Source: Schleiferiaceae bacterium (GTDB taxonomy: Bacteria; Bacteroidota; Bacteroidia; Flavobacteriales; Schleiferiaceae). Taken from it: 64,000 bases of DNA. The notes under the pieces were generated by a model, which worked only from the letters and a program-made list of their open reading frames with translations, had not been told where the DNA came from and ran no database searches. Within the stretch, counting starts at the first letter, position 1; the number at the start of each line of letters is the position of its first letter. The stretch spans positions 62,001 through 126,000 of the forward strand of contig JAGYIN010000005.1 in the NCBI GenBank assembly GCA_018402665.1, in the 5' to 3' direction. This document shows positions 43,512 through 51,620 of this stretch, in pieces. A program made the position numbers and the translations under genes.

Positions 43512-44303
43512 ATGAAGAAAATTAGTCCAGGACAAGCCATCCAAGCAGGATGGATGCGATTTAAGAATCAAGCAGCACTCTATGTTGCCTTTACCGTAGT
43601 CTACTTTATTATGCTCACACTCATTTCTTCCGTGGGCAATGGCGTAGGGACCATGTTTGGGTTCTTAGGTGGCGCGAAGGTTTCGTTGGCCATTTCTTCC
43701 ATCATCTCAGGTGTAGCAGCGAGCTTTCTTACCTTGGGCTATGCGCATGTAGCACGTAAGGACCAATTAGGCGAACCCGTAGAATTTGGCACCTTTTTCG
43801 ATGCCTTTCGTGTAAACCAAAAACCGCTGCTTCAAGTCAGCGTAGTGAGCAGTTTAGTTGGCCTTATTTCAGTCATCATGTTCCCAGATGAATTCTTTAA
43901 CATGGCTTCTGGACAGATTCAAGATCCGGATGAAATTCTCATGATGATTCAAGACATGGGTATCGATCTGCGTGAAAGTAGTGGGACGCTTATTGCTGTA
44001 GGTTTAATTCAGTTGGTCTTCAGCATCGGACTCATGTTCTCTACTTATAAGGCATCCATTGAGGGTAGTGATCTATTCGAGAGCATTACTTGGAGTTTTA
44101 GAGTGAGCATGCCGAATTTCCTTAGAATTTTCATTACGTTTTTCTTTGTTGGTATTCTGACGATAATTTTCACGGTATTAACGTTATTTATAGGACTTCT
44201 CGCTATTATTCCGATCATCACGCTTGTCTATTATGATATGTATGATCAGGTTTCTGACGATCCGGTTTTGGGGGTTCCTTTAGATGAAGAGAATTCGTTC
44301 TAA
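43512..44303 (+). CDS. Integral membrane protein of unknown function
   Basis: 263 residues with several predicted membrane segments (about 22-45, 52-78, 115-135, 155-178, 205-245). The N-terminus (AIQAGWMRFKNQAALYVAF) resembles the start of DUF975/glycerophosphoryl-diester-phosphodiesterase-type membrane domains, but no signature is strong enough to name. Divergent from ribF with 45 bases between starts. Downstream lies the tandem repeat region. Confidence 0.7.
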   Translation: MKKISPGQAIQAGWMRFKNQAALYVAFTVVYFIMLTLISSVGNGVGTMFGFLGGAKVSLAISSIISGVAASFLTLGYAHVARKDQLGEPVEFGTFFDAFRVNQKPLLQVSVVSSLVGLISVIMFPDEFFNMASGQIQDPDEILMMIQDMGIDLRESSGTLIAVGLIQLVFSIGLMFSTYKASIEGSDLFESITWSFRVSMPNFLRIFITFFFVGILTIIFTVLTLFIGLLAIIPIITLVYYDMYDQVSDDPVLGVPLDEENSF

Positions 44304-44323
44304 GAAGTTTTAGGGTAACCATC

Positions 44324-44848
44324 TCGAAGGATTGCCACCCATGCGTTGCATGTGTGGCGGACCTTGTGGGGTTGCATTCATTCAAATCCCTTCCATGCTG
44401 TGCATGGCTGGTCTTTTTTGTTTCCACTCTTCACTCAAGCAAGCTTGGGTTTTTCAAAGTCGAAGGATTGCCACCCATGCGTTGCATGTGTGGCGGACCT
44501 TGTGGGGTTGCATTCATTCAAATCCCTTCCATGCTGTGCATGGCTGGTCTTTTTTGTTTCCACTCTTCACTCAAGCAAGCTTGGGTTTCAAAGTCAGTTG
44601 CCACCCATACGTTGCATGTGTGGCAGACCTTGTGGGGTTGCATTCATTCAAATCCCTTCCATGCTGTGCATGGCTGGTCTTTGTTTCCACTCTTCCTCAA
44701 CCAAAGCCGGTTTTCAAAGTCGAAGGATTGCCACCCATGCGTTGCATGTGTGGCGGACCTTGTGGGGTTGCATTCCAACGAAAAGCTCGGTCTCGGCACG
44801 AGAACCCCTGGTCTTTGTTTTTCCCTTCCGCTAAGCAAGCTTGGTCGG
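44324..44848. repeat. Four-unit tandem palindromic repeat region, non-coding
   Basis: Four units begin at about 44324, 44460, 44590 and 44720, with periods 136, 130 and 130 bases. Each has a long imperfect hairpin, for example 44334-44358, where arms GCCACCCATGC and GCATGTGTGGC pair with one mismatch around GTT. Units 1 to 3 have a second, perfect one, CCATGC-TGT-GCATGG (44393-44407 in unit 1). Units 1, 2 and 4 also share the AAGCAAGCTTGG motif near the end. Unit 4 keeps its first 50 bases, then diverges. Two hairpins per unit is the layout of BIME/REP-type elements. Open frames across it are only repeat translations on either strand, so I call no gene. Confidence 0.85.
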
Positions 44849-44861
44849 GTTAAAAACAAAA

Positions 44862-44890
44862 AAGCCCGGTTTTACATTACAACCAGGCTT
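44862..44890 (-). terminator. Terminator of the tRNA-Leu transcript
   Basis: On the minus strand AAGCCTGGTT and AACCGGGCTT pair with one T-G wobble (arms 44890-44881 and 44871-44862) and are followed by TTTTGTTTTT. It lies 12 bases past the tRNA 3' end. Confidence 0.85.
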
Positions 44891-44902
44891 TCTTTTGTTG
44901 AA

Positions 44903-44984
44903 TGCGGATGAAAGGACTCGAACCTTCACGCGATAAAGCACTAGTGCCTAAAACTAGCGTGTCTACCAATTTCACCACATCCGC
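44903..44984 (-). tRNA. tRNA-Leu (anticodon UAG)
   Basis: 82 bases. Acceptor arms GCGGATG and CATCCGC pair fully, with an A discriminator. The anticodon stem is CTAGT/ACTAG with loop TTTAGGC, so positions 34-36 read TAG, decoding CUA and other CUN codons. A long variable arm (TGCTTTATCGCG region) and a TTCGAGT T-loop fit a class II leucine tRNA. CCA is not encoded. Confidence 0.96.
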
Positions 44985-44998
44985 TTCCATTGGGACGG

Positions 44999-45006
44999 CA
45001 AATATA
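44999..45006 (-). promoter_or_regulatory. -7 element of the tRNA-Leu promoter
   Basis: The minus strand reads TATATTTG, a perfect TAnnTTTG, 15 bases before the mature tRNA 5' end. That spacing gives a short leader, as expected for a tRNA gene. No clear TTG at -33. Confidence 0.6.
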
Positions 45007-45055
45007 GATAGAAAAATTACTTTGAGGGAAAAAATGATTGGGTGGCTTGAAAAAT

Positions 45056-45063
45056 TAACTTTG
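45056..45063 (+). promoter_or_regulatory. -7 element before the flavin reductase gene
   Basis: TAACTTTG is a perfect -7 match 17 bases before the ATG at 45080. A TTG lies only 15 bases upstream of it, a short spacer for this promoter class. Confidence 0.5.
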
Positions 45064-45079
45064 CTCAAAATCCTTATAC

Positions 45080-45973
45080 ATGGCAAGTTTTGATCCCAAC
45101 GAGCTCGGAACCAAAGAGCGTCACAGTTTATTGCTTGGAGCTATAGCCCCCAGGCCGATCGCGTTAGTGAGTACTGTAGATGAGTTTGGCAACAACAACC
45201 TGAGTCCGTTCAGCTTCTTCAATATATTCAGTTCCAACCCTCCCGTGGTTATTTTTTCTGCGGCAAGAAGGGTAAGAGACAATACCACAAAGGATACGCT
45301 GCACAACGCGATGCAGCAAAAAGAAGTGGTGATTAACGTGGTTAATTATGCCATCACGCAACAGGTGAATTTAAGTTCTGCCGAATATTCGTCGGACGTA
45401 GATGAGTTTGTGAAAAGCGGTTTGACGCCGATAGCTTCCGATCTTGTTGCGCCGAAAAGAGTAAAGGAAAGCCCTGTAAGCTTGGAATGTGAAGTGCGCG
45501 ATGTGCTTCATATGGGCGATGAGGGCGGAGCAGGCAACCTTGTGTTGTGTGTGGTTAAAAAAATGCACATTGCTGATGAGGTTTTGTCGGAGAACGGAGG
45601 TATTGATCAGGATGCGATTGATTTAGTCGGTAGATTGGGCAAAGCCTGGTGGGTGAGAGCCTCAGGCGATGCGTTGTTCGAATTGGCACCCCCAAAGTTG
45701 GGCATAGGTGTGGATCAAATTCCAGCTGTTATTCGCCGTTCGACTATATTGACTGGAAATAATTTGGGCCAATTGGGTTCAGAAATTACACTTCCAACCG
45801 CCGAAGAGGTAGAAGCAAAGAAAAATGATTTTGATGTCCGTCGCATTTTGCAAAATTTTGCAGACGGAATAGAATTGCGTGAGCAATTGCATGAAATGGC
45901 CAAAGACTTATTAGACAATGGTCAAGTGAAGGAAGCTTGGAAAGTATTATTAATAGATAAATCGGCCCGATAA
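45080..45973 (+). CDS. Flavin reductase family protein
   Basis: 297 residues. The FMN-binding split-barrel fold is shown by RHSLLLGAIAPRPIALVSTVDEFGNNNLSPFSFFN at the start, PPVVIFSAARR, and the EVVINVVNY strand. Such proteins bind FMN and reduce flavin with NAD(P)H or serve a partner oxygenase. The C-terminal 90 residues (about 205-297, with IPAVIRRSTILTGNNLGQLG) are an extension common in Bacteroidota members. The physiological partner is unknown. A DUF3127 gene follows 12 bases later, so the two may share a transcript with aat. Confidence 0.88.
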   Translation: MASFDPNELGTKERHSLLLGAIAPRPIALVSTVDEFGNNNLSPFSFFNIFSSNPPVVIFSAARRVRDNTTKDTLHNAMQQKEVVINVVNYAITQQVNLSSAEYSSDVDEFVKSGLTPIASDLVAPKRVKESPVSLECEVRDVLHMGDEGGAGNLVLCVVKKMHIADEVLSENGGIDQDAIDLVGRLGKAWWVRASGDALFELAPPKLGIGVDQIPAVIRRSTILTGNNLGQLGSEITLPTAEEVEAKKNDFDVRRILQNFADGIELREQLHEMAKDLLDNGQVKEAWKVLLIDKSAR

Positions 45974-45985
45974 GCGGGTATACAG

Positions 45986-46363
45986 ATGCAGTTAGAAGCG
46001 AGAATCCAGCGTATTATGGATGAGCAGGTCATTTCAGACCGATTCAGAAAAAGAGAATTCGTAGTTCAAACCAAAGACCAGTACCCACAAACTTTATTGT
46101 TTGAGTTTACACAAGACAAAACGGGTGTACTGAATAATTTCAAGGAAGGGCAAGAAGTCACTATTGAATTTAATATTCGTGGACGTGAGTGGACGCCTCC
46201 TCAAGGTGGTGATACTCGTTACTACACGACGCTTCAAGCTTGGAGAATGAACGCCGTAGAAGCGGCGGCAGGTCCTGGGCCATCGGATTTACCTCCGGCC
46301 GGTCAGCCATTCACTCCTTCTGGTGCAGATAATTCGGTTTTAGAAGACGACTTACCGTTCTAA
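45986..46363 (+). CDS. DUF3127 protein with SSB-like C-terminal tip
   Basis: 125 residues. The first 85 residues match the DUF3127 family (GRIQRIMDEQ-like start, RKREFVVQT, YPQTLLFEFTQDK, TIEFNIRGREW), a single OB-fold similar to single-stranded-DNA-binding protein. A flexible Pro/Gly-rich linker leads to a C-terminal EDDLPF, very like the acidic tip (DDDIPF) by which SSB recruits repair proteins. That resemblance is seen directly; a role in DNA metabolism is inferred. It lies between the flavin reductase and aat. Confidence 0.82.
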   Translation: MQLEARIQRIMDEQVISDRFRKREFVVQTKDQYPQTLLFEFTQDKTGVLNNFKEGQEVTIEFNIRGREWTPPQGGDTRYYTTLQAWRMNAVEAAAGPGPSDLPPAGQPFTPSGADNSVLEDDLPF

Positions 46364-46373
46364 GAAGGGCAAC

Positions 46374-47102
46374 GTGTTTTCATCTACAAACAATCCATTA
46401 TACTTCATTGGGCAAGGGGACTGGGAAGTTCCCGACCCTAATGATGTCTCCAACGATGAGGGCTTAATTGCCCTTTCTTGGGAGCTCAGCCCGGAGATGT
46501 ACGATCGGCTCTATCCGTTGGGAATCTTTCCTTGGTTTGAGCAAGAAGGGGTTGTTTTTTGGTTTTCTCCCGAGGTACGGAGCATTACTCCAACGGACCA
46601 GGTGAAAATTTCTAAGAGCATGCGCCCTTATATCAATGGCAGAAAGTGGCGTTTTTCCGTGAATACGGCATTTGAACAAGTCTTAGAGAAGTGCAGCGCC
46701 GTAGAGCGCCCTGGTCAAGCGGGCACGTGGATTACAGAAAAATTCCGTGAAAATTTTCTCGCGCTGCATCACGAAGGAAAGGGTTTCAGCTTTGAAGTTT
46801 GGGACGGTGAGGAATTAGTTGGTGGCACTTTTGGTGTGATTACCGGCGCGGTTTTCGTCGGTGAGAGTATGTTTCACACTCAAACAAACGCCTCTAAATT
46901 CGCCTATATTGGCATGTGTCAATACTTGCATGCCCAGGGTGTTGTTGCTGTCGATAATCAATTGCCAACAGAACATTTAGAGAGTCTCGGTGCTGTAAAT
47001 ATCGAGCGCGAAGAATTTCTTGAAATCATGCTGCATCATGCAGGAGTAGTGGCAGAAGATGCGGTGATTCCCCCCGCTGAGCACTTCCGTTTGTCGTACT
47101 AA
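46374..47102 (+). CDS. aat: Leucyl/phenylalanyl-tRNA--protein transferase Aat
   Basis: 242 residues. It adds leucine or phenylalanine to proteins with N-terminal Arg or Lys, marking them for ClpS/ClpAP. Conserved blocks: GLIALSWELSPEMYDRLYPLGIFPWF, WFSPEVRSI, ISKSMRPYI, GTWITEKF, VGGTFGVITGAVFVGESMF and DNQLPTEHLESLGA. The canonical GLLALGG is changed to GLIALSW, a minor variation. Its end overlaps the convergent permease by 4 bases. Confidence 0.93.
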   Translation: MFSSTNNPLYFIGQGDWEVPDPNDVSNDEGLIALSWELSPEMYDRLYPLGIFPWFEQEGVVFWFSPEVRSITPTDQVKISKSMRPYINGRKWRFSVNTAFEQVLEKCSAVERPGQAGTWITEKFRENFLALHHEGKGFSFEVWDGEELVGGTFGVITGAVFVGESMFHTQTNASKFAYIGMCQYLHAQGVVAVDNQLPTEHLESLGAVNIEREEFLEIMLHHAGVVAEDAVIPPAEHFRLSY

Positions 47103-47938
47103 TCGTGCTCTCGCCATACGGTGCTTAGCGTATTCAAACTCAATACACTACCCGCAATGAGTGCCCCTGGAATGAGGCTTAAATACGCCTTTCCGGTAAT
47201 GAGATAGGGATAGTATTCCCGAATCATACCGCCCCATGAAGGAACGGGCGGTTGTGCACCAATTCCCAAAAAGCTCAGCCCACTTTCGATCAGAAGGGCA
47301 CTTGCAAAATTAGTGGCGCAAATAACTACTAAAGGACCCCAAGTATTGGGGAGTATTTCTTTGAAAATGATGTGTGAAGTAGAGAAGCCAAGAACTTTAG
47401 CTGCTTCGACGTATTCCTTCGATTTTTCACCTAAAAATTGGCCCCGGATCACACGCGCTACTTCCACCCACATGGTGAGTCCTACTGCGATGAAGACTTG
47501 CACAATGCCTTTTCCTAGGACAAAAGTTAATGCGATCACCAAAAGCAGTGTAGGAATGGACCAGAGTACGGACATTGCCCAGGTGAGGAATTGGTCCAAT
47601 TTTCCTCCGTAGTAACCGGCAAAGGCGCCTACAGGAATTCCAATGAGTAGGGAGATGCCTACAGCAATGAAGCCCACAGTGAGGCTGATTCTACTGCCCA
47701 AAATGATTCGAGAAAAATGATCTCTTCCGTATTTATCCGTTCCGAATAAATGCAATCCCATGTCCGTACGACTGCCCGGGCCTAAAAGCGCTCTGCCCAG
47801 TTGCATGTCGTTGGCGTTGGTGCTAGGGTCTAATACCACTAGCGGGGCGGCTATGGCCATAACGACAATGAGCGTTAAAAAGCCTAAAGCAATTTTTTGC
47901 CCCAATGCCAATTGTCGTATACTACTTCGCCAATTCAC
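47099..47938 (-). CDS. DppC/OppC-type ABC transporter permease
   Basis: 279 residues with about six membrane segments. Inner-membrane half of a peptide or nickel importer: LFGTDKYGRDHFSRIILGSRISL (N-terminal signature), the EAA-like loop EYVEAAKVLGFSTSHIIFKEILPN, and GLSFLGIGAQPPVPSWGGMI. No DppB, ATPase or binding-protein gene is adjacent. The C-terminus NTLSTVWREHD departs from the usual NLLGDxLRDxLDP ending. The start overlaps prc by 17 bases. Confidence 0.9.
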   Translation of the reverse strand: MNWRSSIRQLALGQKIALGFLTLIVVMAIAAPLVVLDPSTNANDMQLGRALLGPGSRTDMGLHLFGTDKYGRDHFSRIILGSRISLTVGFIAVGISLLIGIPVGAFAGYYGGKLDQFLTWAMSVLWSIPTLLLVIALTFVLGKGIVQVFIAVGLTMWVEVARVIRGQFLGEKSKEYVEAAKVLGFSTSHIIFKEILPNTWGPLVVICATNFASALLIESGLSFLGIGAQPPVPSWGGMIREYYPYLITGKAYLSLIPGALIAGSVLSLNTLSTVWREHD

Positions 47939-50060
47939 TTACAATGGTGTTCGCTTCGCGCAATACGAGGTCTTTCGAAAGTCCTTTGTACCATTTTTGG
48001 TAAATCTCAGCCTGTGCGCTGTCCGTTGCAGCGGTGGGATGGTGGTTGAGCGGAACAATCCCTAAACTGTCGTTGAGTTTTGAAAGGTTTTTGTACGCTT
48101 CACTCGCAGCTTTTATGGAATCCTGAAAAGCCAAGTAGTTCGTGTAATTTAAAGGTATCCATTGGTCTTTATCGCCTTCTGCAATCCAATCCGCGTACTC
48201 CTCATATTTTGCAAAGGCGGGGTTCCCTGCGACGCGCTTTTGTGCCGATTTTTTAGCTTTCGCGAATTGCTTTTCCCATTGCGTTAGGGGCATGTAATTT
48301 GCCTTTTCTACAAAGTCAATGGCCAATGCGTTTTCGTACTCCTTTTCTCCAATGTCAATACCGTCGTATGCTCCTGGTAATGATATATCAGGGGTAACGC
48401 CTTGAAGTTGAGTGGTTCCTCCAGAGATGCGGTAAAACTTCTCCGTAGTTATTTTGATGGCCCCTAGGGGTTTTAATTGGTTCAATGAAGCAGGAACGGC
48501 GTGATCAAAGTCAAACATGTTTTGTACCGTACCTTTTCCATAGGTGGATTTTGAAGGGCCCACAATCAAAGCGCGTCCGCGATCTTGGAGGGCCGCACTC
48601 ACGATTTCCGAGGCTGATGCACTGTATTCATTGACCAGAACCACAAGCGGTCCATCCCAATACACGGTTGAGCTGCGGTTGTTTTTTGCACGTGTTCCGC
48701 TTTGGAAATTTTTCACCTGAACCATCGGGCCATTTCCAGTAAAGAGCCCTGCGATTTCAATGGCTGCTTGCAATGAGCCACCACCGTTTCCTCGAAGGTC
48801 TAAAATCATTCCTTCTACGCCGGCTTCTTTGAGCTTGATGATTTCATTTTTGACATCTTCGGCTGCATTGTGGTTGTTTTTATCGTAGAAGTCAACGTAA
48901 AATTTAGGCAACCTGATGTAGCCCGTTTTTCCAGTACTTTCTTGAAGGCGTTCACCGGTTTTTTTATCATAAACGGCACCGTCTAGGACGGTACTGCGGG
49001 CAAAAGTGCTTTCAATTTCTACGATATCACGAATGATTGGGATGACTTGTCGAGCGCCGTCTTTCTTTTTTACCGTAAGACGCACTTCACTGCCTTTTTT
49101 GCCACGAATGAGTTTGATGCCATCGCGCACTTTAAAGCCAACCACGTCTACGGGCTCTTCTTCGCCCTGGGCAACGGCTAAAATTTTATCACCGGCTTCG
49201 AGATCGCCTTGTCTCCAGCAAGCGGAGCCGACGATGATTCGTTCTATGGTAATGTAATCGCCGTCTTGTTTTAATTGGGCCCCGATTCCTTCAAACTGAC
49301 CGGTCATGCTTAGTTCGAAATCTTCATTTTGTTGCGGTGCGAGATACGAAGTGTGGGGGTCAAATGCCTCGCAATACGCATTCATATACATGCCAAACCA
49401 CTCCAGTCGACTGACATCCATGAGGTCATCGTGCCATTCGTTTTGTAATTCCAATTCCTTCTTTCGGGCTTCACTTTCGAGCGTTTCGAAAGACTTTAAC
49501 TCCACGGTTTCGTCGGTTTCTGCATCCTCCTTTTGCGCACGGTCCTTTTCGTAAATGCGGTTCAGCACGCGCCATTTTAGGTGTTTGCGCCAAAACTCCA
49601 CATGCTCCTCTTTATTTTGAGCGAAGGTTCGCGATTCAGGATTCTTGCCAATGCGTTCTTCTACCGTGTAGTCGAAAGGCTCAGAAAGCAGTTGCGTGTA
49701 GATGTCCTTTGAAGCATCAATAGCATAGGTGATTAATGCGTAGCTGAGCGTGAAGAATTTTGTATCCCCTAACTGAAAGAGGTTGTCCAATTCCGTTTTA
49801 TAAGCAGCCAATTGGCCCACCTCATTCTGCGTCAAAAACAGTTTGTTGTAATCTAAGGTGTTCAGGTAATTCTCGTACACTTCTTCACTTAGCGCATCGT
49901 CTACCTCCTTAGGTTGTAAATGCACATTCGTCAATGCATCGCGCACTAACGAAAAGATCACGGCCTCTTTTTCTTCCTCTGGCCCAAACCATTTGAACCC
50001 TAAAACAACCAAAGCCCCCACGACGAGCGGGAGTAAATATTTGAGATTTTTACGCTGCAT
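47922..50060 (-). CDS. prc: Carboxy-terminal processing protease Prc (S41A)
   Basis: 712 residues from the ATG at 50060 (MQRKNLKYLLPLVVGAL gives a proper membrane anchor); upstream ATGs at 50075 and 50105 are less likely. It degrades misfolded or tagged periplasmic proteins. An N-terminal domain of about 230 residues, PDZ domain at about 250-330 (FEGIGAQL, AGDKILAVAQG), S41 core with the DLRGNGGGSL and NEYSASASEI motifs (Ser482) and catalytic Lys509 in TYGKGTVQ, then a helical tail. Intact catalytic dyad. Confidence 0.94.
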   Translation of the reverse strand: MQRKNLKYLLPLVVGALVVLGFKWFGPEEEKEAVIFSLVRDALTNVHLQPKEVDDALSEEVYENYLNTLDYNKLFLTQNEVGQLAAYKTELDNLFQLGDTKFFTLSYALITYAIDASKDIYTQLLSEPFDYTVEERIGKNPESRTFAQNKEEHVEFWRKHLKWRVLNRIYEKDRAQKEDAETDETVELKSFETLESEARKKELELQNEWHDDLMDVSRLEWFGMYMNAYCEAFDPHTSYLAPQQNEDFELSMTGQFEGIGAQLKQDGDYITIERIIVGSACWRQGDLEAGDKILAVAQGEEEPVDVVGFKVRDGIKLIRGKKGSEVRLTVKKKDGARQVIPIIRDIVEIESTFARSTVLDGAVYDKKTGERLQESTGKTGYIRLPKFYVDFYDKNNHNAAEDVKNEIIKLKEAGVEGMILDLRGNGGGSLQAAIEIAGLFTGNGPMVQVKNFQSGTRAKNNRSSTVYWDGPLVVLVNEYSASASEIVSAALQDRGRALIVGPSKSTYGKGTVQNMFDFDHAVPASLNQLKPLGAIKITTEKFYRISGGTTQLQGVTPDISLPGAYDGIDIGEKEYENALAIDFVEKANYMPLTQWEKQFAKAKKSAQKRVAGNPAFAKYEEYADWIAEGDKDQWIPLNYTNYLAFQDSIKAASEAYKNLSKLNDSLGIVPLNHHPTAATDSAQAEIYQKWYKGLSKDLVLREANTIVSELAK

Positions 50061-50181
50061 AAGTCTCTGAATCATAGAATAGGCAAGGTACAATCTTTGT
50101 TCCAAGCTTCAGCAATTCGAACGTTAAAGGAATGCAAACGCGAAGGGTCTCGCATAAGTCCGTAAAAGGCAAAATGTTACT

Positions 50182-50189
50182 TACCTTTG
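50182..50189 (+). promoter_or_regulatory. -7 element of the tig promoter
   Basis: TACCTTTG matches TAnnTTTG exactly. It lies 44 bases before the tig ATG at 50234, leaving a leader of about 40 bases. The -33 TTG is not obvious. Confidence 0.5.
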
Positions 50190-50233
50190 CACCCCCTTTT
50201 GAAGGGAGTTTTGCAACATTTAATTCTACAGTA

Positions 50234-51589
50234 ATGAACATCAGCAAGAACGAAGTAGACGCACTAAACCTATTAGTGAACATTGAGATCACCCCAGAAG
50301 ATTACCAAACGAAGGTGAGCGATGTATTGGAAAATTACCGCAAGCGTGCGAATATTCCGGGATTCCGTCCAGGGAAAGTGCCTATGGGCCTGATCAAAAA
50401 ACAGTACGGTAAAGGCGTATTGATTGAAGAAATCAATAACCTCTTGCAAGACAGTATTTACAAATATATTACTGATGAAAAGTTGAATATCCTTGGAAAT
50501 CCTATGCCGATCGAGCAGCCGGATTTAGATTTTGACACGCCAGGGTCCTACAACTTCCAGTTCGAATTGGGCCTTAGTCCAGAATTTGAGGTAAGCATCT
50601 CGAAGAAAAACAAGGTCAAAGCAGTTAAAGTTGTTGCAGATAAAAAGGTTTTGGACACGTATGTTGAAGACATTCGTAACCGTTATGGAAAAATGTCTGC
50701 GCCGGAAAGTCCAGAGGTCACTGATATGTTCCACGGTACATTCACAGAAGTGGATGCAGACGGCGCGGCTGTAGACGGCGGTATCGTGAAAGCGGATACT
50801 CAAATCATGGGTTCCAACTTGAAAACCAAAAAAGCGCAAGGCGAATGGTGTAAGGCTGCAACGGGAGATGTACTTCCTGTTGAAGCGACCAAGAGTTTTG
50901 TAAAAGGCTACAATGTTGCAGGTCTTTTGGGCGTAACTGATGCCCAATTAGAAGCTTCTACGGGTCTTTTCCAATTCGAGCTAAAGAGCGTTGCACGTAT
51001 GGAGCCGGCTGAAATGAACCAGGAGTTCTTCGACAAGGTATATGGCGAGGGCGTTGTGTCAAGCGAAGCGGAAATGCGCGAAAAAATGAAGGAAGAAGCA
51101 GAACGCATGTACATGAACGAAGCGGATCAGTACTTCCTGAACAATGTGGCAGAATACCTTTTAGATAAAACCAAATTTGATCTGCCTGTAACATTCCTCA
51201 AAAAATGGATGCAAACAGCGGGTGAAAAGCCGGTTTCAGCGGAAGAGATTGAGGCAGATTGGGAGAAAACAGAACGTGGATTGCGTTACCAATTGATTGA
51301 GAATAAAGTCATTCAAATGGGCGAGATTTCAGTTTCTCAAGAAGAGCTCGTAGACCATACAGTAGGTATGGTTAAAGCCCAATTCCAACAGTACGGGCAG
51401 CAAGTCATGGACGACGAAATGCTGAAAGGCATCGCTGAAAACGCGTTGAAGAACGAAGAAGAAGCACGTCGTATCAATGATCAGGTGTACAACGCCAAAC
51501 TGTTGAGCTACTACAAAGAAAACTTTAAGGTGGATGAGAAGGAAGTTACCTACGATGAATTCATTAAATTGGTAACGGAAAACGCTTAA
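50234..51589 (+). CDS. tig: Trigger factor
   Basis: 451 residues from the ATG at 50234. The longer frame beginning at 50132 has 34 extra codons that cover the promoter and match nothing. Ribosome-binding signature: NIPGFRPGKVPMGLIKKQYG near residue 40. A middle domain stands where FKBP-type isomerase domains sit (about 145-245), but its FKBP consensus is hard to see. A helical chaperone C-domain follows. It binds nascent chains at the exit tunnel. clpP and clpX follow in the usual order. Confidence 0.93.
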   Translation: MNISKNEVDALNLLVNIEITPEDYQTKVSDVLENYRKRANIPGFRPGKVPMGLIKKQYGKGVLIEEINNLLQDSIYKYITDEKLNILGNPMPIEQPDLDFDTPGSYNFQFELGLSPEFEVSISKKNKVKAVKVVADKKVLDTYVEDIRNRYGKMSAPESPEVTDMFHGTFTEVDADGAAVDGGIVKADTQIMGSNLKTKKAQGEWCKAATGDVLPVEATKSFVKGYNVAGLLGVTDAQLEASTGLFQFELKSVARMEPAEMNQEFFDKVYGEGVVSSEAEMREKMKEEAERMYMNEADQYFLNNVAEYLLDKTKFDLPVTFLKKWMQTAGEKPVSAEEIEADWEKTERGLRYQLIENKVIQMGEISVSQEELVDHTVGMVKAQFQQYGQQVMDDEMLKGIAENALKNEEEARRINDQVYNAKLLSYYKENFKVDEKEVTYDEFIKLVTENA

Positions 51590-51620
51590 TCAACCTTTCA
51601 CTTTAGAAAAATTAGACTTC

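Noticed and set aside
43467-43571. ATG start for ribF at 43571
   Set aside because: It would add 35 unrelated residues and overlap the start of the divergent membrane-protein gene.
44324-44848. CRISPR array
   Set aside because: Units are about 130 bases, contain inner hairpins, and lack short repeats separated by unique spacers; no cas genes are nearby.
44332-44911. Several overlapping open frames on both strands across the repeat region
   Set aside because: They translate the tandem repeats in different frames, share no family, and have no start context. They are by-products of the repeats.
45080-45973. Flavin reductase as part of a monooxygenase pair
   Set aside because: No oxygenase gene lies next to it; the neighbours are DUF3127 and aat.
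47099-47150. Frameshift at the permease C-terminus
   Set aside because: The end is atypical, but I could not find the usual ending in another frame, so I treat it as natural divergence.
50132-50233. Longer tig start
   Set aside because: This stretch contains the promoter -7 element and leader, and no trigger factor sequence.
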